From: Planctomycetota bacterium
Lineage (GTDB): Bacteria; Planctomycetota; PLA2; JAEUHO01
DNA length: 9,881 nucleotides
Direction: 5' to 3'
NCBI GenBank assembly: GCA_024639415.1
Contig: JAHEIK010000111.1
Location: 1 to 9,881 of the forward strand
The notes beneath the pieces are model-generated. The model saw only the letters and a list, made by a program, of their open reading frames with translations. It was not told the origin of the DNA and made no database searches. Shown in pieces: positions 5,722 to 9,881 of the stretch (position 1 is the first letter of the stretch; each line of letters starts with the position of its first letter). The position numbers and the translations under genes are program-made.

Positions 5722-7146
5722 CTACTGTGTCAGGGCTACGTAACGCCCGCCGCTCTGCTCCGCGAAGAGCTTCATCATGTTGTAGGCGTACTCGTGGACT
5801 CCCACGGCGTGGATCTTCACCTGCCGGCGCCGAGCTTTCAGGCCGATGGCGGCCCCCACGACCTCCGGGTCGGTCTCCGCGGCGCGCCACGGAACGCTGG
5901 AGTACACGCAGCAGATCTCGTCCGGACCCTTCTTCCAGGCGGCGCTGTCCTTCGCCCCGGAGAGGTCCAGCGCGAGGCTCATGACCGCGAGGATGTCGTT
6001 GTCGTTCTGGGCGGAGAGCTTGTCGATCTCCTCGATCGCCTGGGCCTTCGTGGACGGGCTGAGCTTCTGGAGCTTGCCGAAGACCGGGGCGGGCTTCTTG
6101 CCCGAGAAGATCACCTCGAAGAAGCGCCGCTTCGTCGGCGCGTCTTGGATGAAGCGCTTCACCCACGCGCTGCTGAACTGCTTGATGCTCTGGAGCTTGA
6201 ACCACGGGACGTCGCGACCGCCGGGCACCCTGCATAGTTCCTGCAAGCGCTCGCGCTTCGTGAACGGATGCACGTTCTCCGTGAGCACGCTCGCGTCGAA
6301 CACGATCACGACGCGCCGACCGTAGATTGGCACACCGAAGAAGTACGGCGGGTGCTTGCGCTTGAAGAGGATCTCTTCCGTGATGTCCTGGTCCCGCGCG
6401 TGCGCGACCCAGGCCTCGTGGTTGTCCCCGTAGTCCTTGCGGGTGATGGTCTGAAGCGCGTCGACGAGGTCGCCGCGCAGCACGCCTGTCGCCTTCTCCA
6501 GCGCGTCCATCAGCGGCCAGATGACCTTCTTCTCGTCGAACCAGTCCGGCATCTTGGGCTTGGGCTCTTCGCCCTTCTTCTTGTCCGGGACGGTCATCTC
6601 GGACCAGGACATGGCCTTGATGCCGCGCACCGCGGCGGCCGCTACCTGCCACTCCTTGTGCCCAAGCGAGCCGAGCAGCGGCCCCAGACCGGCCTCGCTC
6701 GCCTTGGCGCCCAGCGCGTTGGCTGCGAGCGCGGCGGGCAGCGCCTCCTTGCCGTTGAGCACCTGGATGAGGCGGTCGACACCGAACGTGCCCTTCACGC
6801 CGGCGAGCGCCATGAGCAGCAACTCGCCCTTCTTCGAGTCCGGACGCGCGAGGTCCTTGAGGAACTGCGCACGCGCCGGTTCGGACCGGAACTCGCCGAG
6901 CACCTTCATCGCCTCGAGCACGACGCGCGGGTTCTTCTCCTTCAGCGCCGAGGCGAGTGCCTCCTGGAACGCCTTGGTCCCGTCGTGATCGAGCAGCGTC
7001 TGGTAGGCCGATGCACGGTCCTGCCAGCGCTCGCTGCGCAGGTAGGCGCGGAACTGATTGCGCGTATCCGTCCAGTCGTCGGCGGCGGCGGTGCGGCCAC
7101 CGAGCAGCAGCAGGACGAGCACGAGGAGGCGGGCCGAAGTCTTCAC
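5722..7146 (-). CDS. Secreted HEAT-repeat / von Willebrand A-like protein with degenerate MIDAS
   Basis: From GTG 7146 the protein has 474 residues. It has a classic signal peptide (MKTSARLLVLVLLLLGG, cleavage probably after AAA 20-22), then HEAT-like repeats at about 30-180. An ITRKDYGDNHEAW tail at about 234-246 ends the HEAT part, as in related proteins. From about 276 the fold reads as a von Willebrand A domain: VVIVFDAS, later DEICCVYSSVPW, and VKIHAVGVHEY...FAEQSGGRYV at the end. The metal site is poor: DxSxS is D284-A-S286-V-L288, and the usual LSDG segment reads YSSV, without the Asp. Metal-dependent ligand binding is therefore doubtful. An ATG at 7188 would start 5 nt after the RNase HIII stop but gives an unusually long region before the hydrophobic core. 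TAGCTT lies 7 nt before GTG 7146, supporting that start. Confidence 0.82.
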   Translation of the reverse strand: MKTSARLLVLVLLLLGGRTAAADDWTDTRNQFRAYLRSERWQDRASAYQTLLDHDGTKAFQEALASALKEKNPRVVLEAMKVLGEFRSEPARAQFLKDLARPDSKKGELLLMALAGVKGTFGVDRLIQVLNGKEALPAALAANALGAKASEAGLGPLLGSLGHKEWQVAAAAVRGIKAMSWSEMTVPDKKKGEEPKPKMPDWFDEKKVIWPLMDALEKATGVLRGDLVDALQTITRKDYGDNHEAWVAHARDQDITEEILFKRKHPPYFFGVPIYGRRVVIVFDASVLTENVHPFTKRERLQELCRVPGGRDVPWFKLQSIKQFSSAWVKRFIQDAPTKRRFFEVIFSGKKPAPVFGKLQKLSPSTKAQAIEEIDKLSAQNDNDILAVMSLALDLSGAKDSAAWKKGPDEICCVYSSVPWRAAETDPEVVGAAIGLKARRRQVKIHAVGVHEYAYNMMKLFAEQSGGRYVALTQ

Positions 7147-7153
7147 GCACGCC

Positions 7154-7159
7154 AAGCTA
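7154..7159 (-). promoter_or_regulatory. Possible -10 box (TAGCTT) for a leaderless HEAT/VWA-like mRNA
   Basis: TAGCTT (TAnnnT) lies 7 nt before GTG 7146 in the 47-bp gap after the RNase HIII stop. It agrees with the start chosen from the signal peptide. No -35 element is seen, and read-through from the RNase HIII gene is also possible. Confidence 0.35.
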
Positions 7160-7193
7160 CAGGGTCGTGCACGGTGTGCCCAGACCATGTACG

Positions 7194-8099
7194 TCAGAGC
7201 TTGTCCGTGGTGGCGAAGTGGACCTTGCCCACCTCGAGCAGCCGCTCCCTGCCGAAGGTCTGCACGAACTCCCGCCCCGCCACGAGGACCGGCGTCCCGG
7301 CGCCCGGCGGGAAGGTGAAGCCGAACTCGTTCGAGAGATCCTTCAGACCCTGCACGAACGCGGCACGGGCGAGGATGCTCGCCGCAGCCACGGCGGGATC
7401 GGCCTCCCCCTTGGGGCGCGTGATCAGCCGGCAGCCCTCGGGCAGCCGGGCCGCCCGCTCCAGCACGCTGAGCCGCCGCGCAAACTGGTCGATGACCACG
7501 CTGCGGGGCGGCGGTGCGCCGCTGTCCAGCAGCTCGCGCACGCAGGCCCCGTGCAACTGCGCCAGCAGGATGTTGAGGTTGCGCGTCTCGGCGTAGCGCG
7601 GGTTGTACTCGCGCGGCATGAGCACGTGAACACTGCTGCCCCCGCGACTCTCGAGCTCCCCCGCGATGCGCTGGATCGTCGCATCCCCCAGCGCCTTGCT
7701 GTCGGTGACCTTCAGCCGCCGCAGGTCCTCGGCCTCCCCCTCCTCCAGCCGGTAAGCGGCCACCACCAGCGGGCCGAAGTAGTCCCCTTTGCCCGACTCG
7801 TCGCCACCGATGCGCGGCGTGCCGCCGCCGAAGGGATCGTCTCCTCCGGGGCGCGCAGCCCCCGGCTTGGCCGGTGCCGCGGAGCCCAGGGCCTCAGCCA
7901 GATCGTCCCCGGCCTTGCCGGCAGGCACGTGCTTGAAGCCCTTCTTGCCGTGATAGCAGCTGAGTACGGCCTTCGCAGCACCGCCGCGCAGGAGCCCGTA
8001 CTGGCGGCCGTAGGGAATCGCCTTCTCGGAGACGACCTCCCACCCTCCGTCGCGGGCGCGGCGCAGCAGATTGTCGCAGTAGGTGCGGAAGTCGCTCAC
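7194..8099 (-). CDS. rnhC: Ribonuclease HIII
   Basis: This 301-residue protein cuts the RNA strand of RNA-DNA hybrids in the cytoplasm, clearing R-loops and primers. The N-terminal part (about 1-80) corresponds to the TBP-like substrate-binding domain typical of type HIII. A disordered Gly/Pro/Ala linker precedes the catalytic domain. That domain opens with RIGGDESGKGDYFGPLVVAA (96-115), the diagnostic motif. Catalytic residues are Asp100, Glu101, Asp204 (VVIDQF) and Asp234 (GEADPAVAAASILAR), spaced almost as in characterised RNase HIII. TDSKALGD (132-139) is also conserved. Length is normal for the family and nothing is missing. The start is GTG 8099; an in-frame TAG four codons upstream rules out extension. 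No SD is seen, but TAGTCT lies 6 nt upstream, so the mRNA may be leaderless. The gene diverges from the 8161 gene and heads the leftward group. Confidence 0.95.
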   Translation of the reverse strand: MSDFRTYCDNLLRRARDGGWEVVSEKAIPYGRQYGLLRGGAAKAVLSCYHGKKGFKHVPAGKAGDDLAEALGSAAPAKPGAARPGGDDPFGGGTPRIGGDESGKGDYFGPLVVAAYRLEEGEAEDLRRLKVTDSKALGDATIQRIAGELESRGGSSVHVLMPREYNPRYAETRNLNILLAQLHGACVRELLDSGAPPPRSVVIDQFARRLSVLERAARLPEGCRLITRPKGEADPAVAAASILARAAFVQGLKDLSNEFGFTFPPGAGTPVLVAGREFVQTFGRERLLEVGKVHFATTDKL

Positions 8100-8105
8100 C
8101 GCAGC

Positions 8106-8111
8106 AGACTA
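8106..8111 (-). promoter_or_regulatory. rnhC: Possible -10 box (TAGTCT) for a leaderless rnhC mRNA
   Basis: TAGTCT (TAnnnT) lies 6 nt before GTG 8099 on the minus strand, and no SD is present. It lies within the 61-bp divergent spacer, which must hold the promoters of both flanking genes unless transcription enters from further away. Confidence 0.4.
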
Positions 8112-8147
8112 CGCCAGCAGGGCGCGCATGCACGAACGGCGGGCGCG

Positions 8148-8153
8148 TACAAT
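8148..8153 (+). promoter_or_regulatory. Probable -10 box (TACAAT) for a leaderless mRNA of the toroid gene
   Basis: TACAAT matches the TATAAT consensus at five of six positions and ends 7 nt before GTG 8161. Transcription would then begin at or next to the start codon. No SD lies before the GTG. The region about 17 bp upstream is GC-rich with no TTGACA-like box. Confidence 0.5.
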
Positions 8154-8160
8154 CCAGCTC

Positions 8161-9881
8161 GTGACGCGCATCATCTCGCTCATCGCTGCCCTGCTCCTGG
8201 CCTGCGCCCTGTCCGGGGCCGAGGCGGCTGAGCCGGGTGTCGCGTGGCGGCTTGCCCGCTCCGACGTGCTGCGCTACGAGCGCACGAAGATCCGCGTGCA
8301 CAAGGGCGAGGAGCGCCGCAGCGACAAGACGCTCATCACCGTCTGCGGGCACGACCTGCGCCATGCCGGGCAGTACGCCCCCGCCGCCCCGGTCGTAGGC
8401 GACCTGTTCCAGGTTCTCGCGCTGCGACTGCCCGCGCCGGGCGCCAAGAGCACCTCCGTCAAGCAGGACTGGGCGCCCCAGGAGAGCGGCGCCCTGCGCA
8501 TCAAGGGCAAGGTCGCGGTGACGAAGGCGGGGTCGCGCCTGGTGAGCCTGGTCGGCAAGTACACGTTCAAGTCGCGCGGCAAGGGCTCACGGCACGATCG
8601 CTGGTGGTACGACGCGGGCCGGGCCACGACGGAGATCGAGTTCGACCTGCAGGAAGGTGTCGTGCGAACCGCGCGCGTGACGTTCGACTACGTGCGCCAG
8701 AACCTGAAGCGCTCGGGCCCGAAGGCGGTCTCCAAGACGAAGGGTGTCTACGAGCTACGGCTCCAGGAGATCCTGCGCAGCCGGCCGGCGGACTTCCAGA
8801 CGCGGGTCGACGGCGCGATCGAGGCGGGCCTCAAGCATCTGCGCACCCTCCAGCAGGAGGATGGCACGTTCAAGCCGCACGGCGGCTACACGATCGGCAC
8901 GACCGCGCTGGCCGTGCTCACGCTCAGCGCCTGCGGCGTGTCGCGTGAGGATCCTGCGATCAAGAAGGCGCTCGACTGGCTCTTCGAGCAGGAGCCCGAG
9001 AAGACGTACGACCGCGCCGTGAGCCTCATGGCCATCGACCGGGCGTGGACGCCGCAGGTCGAGCTCGATCTCGCCGCGCGCGGCAAGCCGGTGCCGAGGC
9101 GCGTGCGCAACCTGCCGCCCAAGCGGATGGCCTGGGCCCGGCGCGTCGCGAAGGCGCTGGAGCGGTCCGCAACGTCACCCGGCTCCTGGGGCTACCCGCC
9201 GGGCGGGCGGTCCTTGCTGCGCTTCGACACCTCCAACACGCAGTACGCCGTGCTGGGGCTGCGCGCCGCGGCCCACCTCGGCTACGAGGTCGGTGAGCAG
9301 TCGTGGCTGGGTGTCGTCCGCCACTTCCGCGCCGTGATGGAGCGCAAGGGTCCGAAGGGTTCGGTCTCGATCGTGCGCAAGGGGCAGGCGGTGCCGGACG
9401 AAGCCAAGGCGCACCTGCAGAACCTGCGCAACGTGGACAAGGTGGCGGGCTTCCGCTACTCGACGCTGGAGGGCCACGATCACGTGGACTCGGCCCTGAC
9501 GAGCGGCGCGGTCGCCTGCCTGCTCATCGCGCGGCACGAGCTGAAGACACGGCAGAGTCGCAAGTGGAACGCCAAGCTGGCGAAGGAAGTCGACGAACTC
9601 CTGGCGTGCGCCTGGGCGTGGCTGCAGCAGAACTGGCGCGTCGATCGGCATCCGCGCCACAGGAGCGGCACCTGGTACTGGTACTTCCTCTACAGCCTGG
9701 AGCGCGCGGGCATCCTCGGCAGCGTCAAGCGCGTCGGCGGCAGCGACTGGTACTACGAAGGCGCCATGCAGTTGCTGCTGCGCCAGGACACCAGCGAGAA
9801 GAAGAAGGGCGCATGGAACGACAAGGGCGGTGACGCGACGCCGCCGACGTGCTTCGCGCTGCTGTTCCTCAAGCGCGGCAC
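8161..9881 (+). CDS. Exported prenyltransferase/squalene-oxidase-repeat (alpha/alpha toroid) protein, 3' end beyond the window
   Basis: The frame from GTG 8161 stays open to the window end (573 codons, no stop), so the gene is 3' partial. The N-terminus MTRIISLIAALLLACALSGAEA is a signal peptide; Cys15 (LLAC) could make it a lipoprotein. Residues about 30-210 are an unassigned, strand-rich region. From about 220 the sequence resembles squalene-cyclase/prenyltransferase repeats: IEAGLKHLRTLQQEDGTF, TIGTTALAVLTLSACG, GSWGYPPGG (341-349), DWYYEGAMQLLLRQD (529-543) and ATPPTCFALLFLKRG at the end. Proteins of this type are common in planctomycetes. I see no DxDD or DCTAE acid motif, so enzymatic cyclisation is unlikely in the visible part. 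TACAAT lies 7 nt before the GTG and no SD is present, which suggests a leaderless transcript. The last motif is usually near the C-terminus, so little is probably missing. Confidence 0.88.
   Translation, partial: MTRIISLIAALLLACALSGAEAAEPGVAWRLARSDVLRYERTKIRVHKGEERRSDKTLITVCGHDLRHAGQYAPAAPVVGDLFQVLALRLPAPGAKSTSVKQDWAPQESGALRIKGKVAVTKAGSRLVSLVGKYTFKSRGKGSRHDRWWYDAGRATTEIEFDLQEGVVRTARVTFDYVRQNLKRSGPKAVSKTKGVYELRLQEILRSRPADFQTRVDGAIEAGLKHLRTLQQEDGTFKPHGGYTIGTTALAVLTLSACGVSREDPAIKKALDWLFEQEPEKTYDRAVSLMAIDRAWTPQVELDLAARGKPVPRRVRNLPPKRMAWARRVAKALERSATSPGSWGYPPGGRSLLRFDTSNTQYAVLGLRAAAHLGYEVGEQSWLGVVRHFRAVMERKGPKGSVSIVRKGQAVPDEAKAHLQNLRNVDKVAGFRYSTLEGHDHVDSALTSGAVACLLIARHELKTRQSRKWNAKLAKEVDELLACAWAWLQQNWRVDRHPRHRSGTWYWYFLYSLERAGILGSVKRVGGSDWYYEGAMQLLLRQDTSEKKKGAWNDKGGDATPPTCFALLFLKRG

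Noticed and set aside
6268..8231. Long plus-strand open frames opposite the HEAT/VWA-like and RNase HIII genes
   Set aside because: They lie antisense to well-supported genes, have no recognisable domains, and have compositions typical of GC-rich shadow frames.
8244..9833. Plus-strand open frames in other phases inside the toroid gene
   Set aside because: The frame from 8161 is uninterrupted, has a signal peptide and recognisable repeats; the others are Arg/Ala-rich out-of-frame readings.

Overview
The window is GC-rich bacterial DNA, and its gene set points to a member of the Planctomycetota or a relative. It holds secreted HEAT-repeat proteins, a HEAT protein fused to a von Willebrand A-like domain, a prenyltransferase/squalene-oxidase-repeat protein, a membrane multihaem cytochrome c with a TPR tail, and an RNase HIII. 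This assignment rests on family resemblance only; no rRNA or marker gene is present.

Layout. About 1-56 is a short non-coding edge with GTAGGGG/CCCCTAC repeat motifs. From 111 to 1561 a rightward pair encodes a membrane-anchored HEAT-repeat protein and an unrecognised probable lipoprotein. This pair converges on a leftward cytochrome gene (1655-4276). A 24-bp perfect inverted repeat (1576-1652) fills the gap between their stop codons. The cytochrome has five predicted membrane helices with paired histidines, then five CxxCH haem sites, then TPRs. About 360 bp upstream of it (4277-4637) carries no gene. It holds a row of short palindromic elements, each ending in CCCCTAC, and the last of these supplies the stop codon of the next gene. 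A leftward group follows: RNase HIII (7194-8099), then a HEAT/VWA-like protein (5722-7146), then a secreted HEAT protein with a glycine-rich linker (4638-5654). A rightward gene for an exported alpha/alpha-toroid (squalene-cyclase-like) repeat protein diverges from the RNase HIII gene 61 bp away, at 8161, and runs off the window end without a stop.

How the genes may work together. Apart from RNase HIII (RNA-DNA hybrid removal), nearly every product has a signal peptide or membrane anchor, so the region mainly encodes cell-envelope proteins. The cytochrome looks like a stand-alone electron-transfer protein that could take electrons from the quinone pool to periplasmic haems; no partner reductase is visible. 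The HEAT proteins look like scaffold or binding proteins with unknown partners. No mobile element, CRISPR array, tRNA or rRNA was found.

The two most interesting signals are non-coding. One is the clustered palindromic repeat family. The other is a TAnnnT-like hexamer placed 6-7 nt before the start codon of four genes, which suggests leaderless transcripts and also helps choose the starts.
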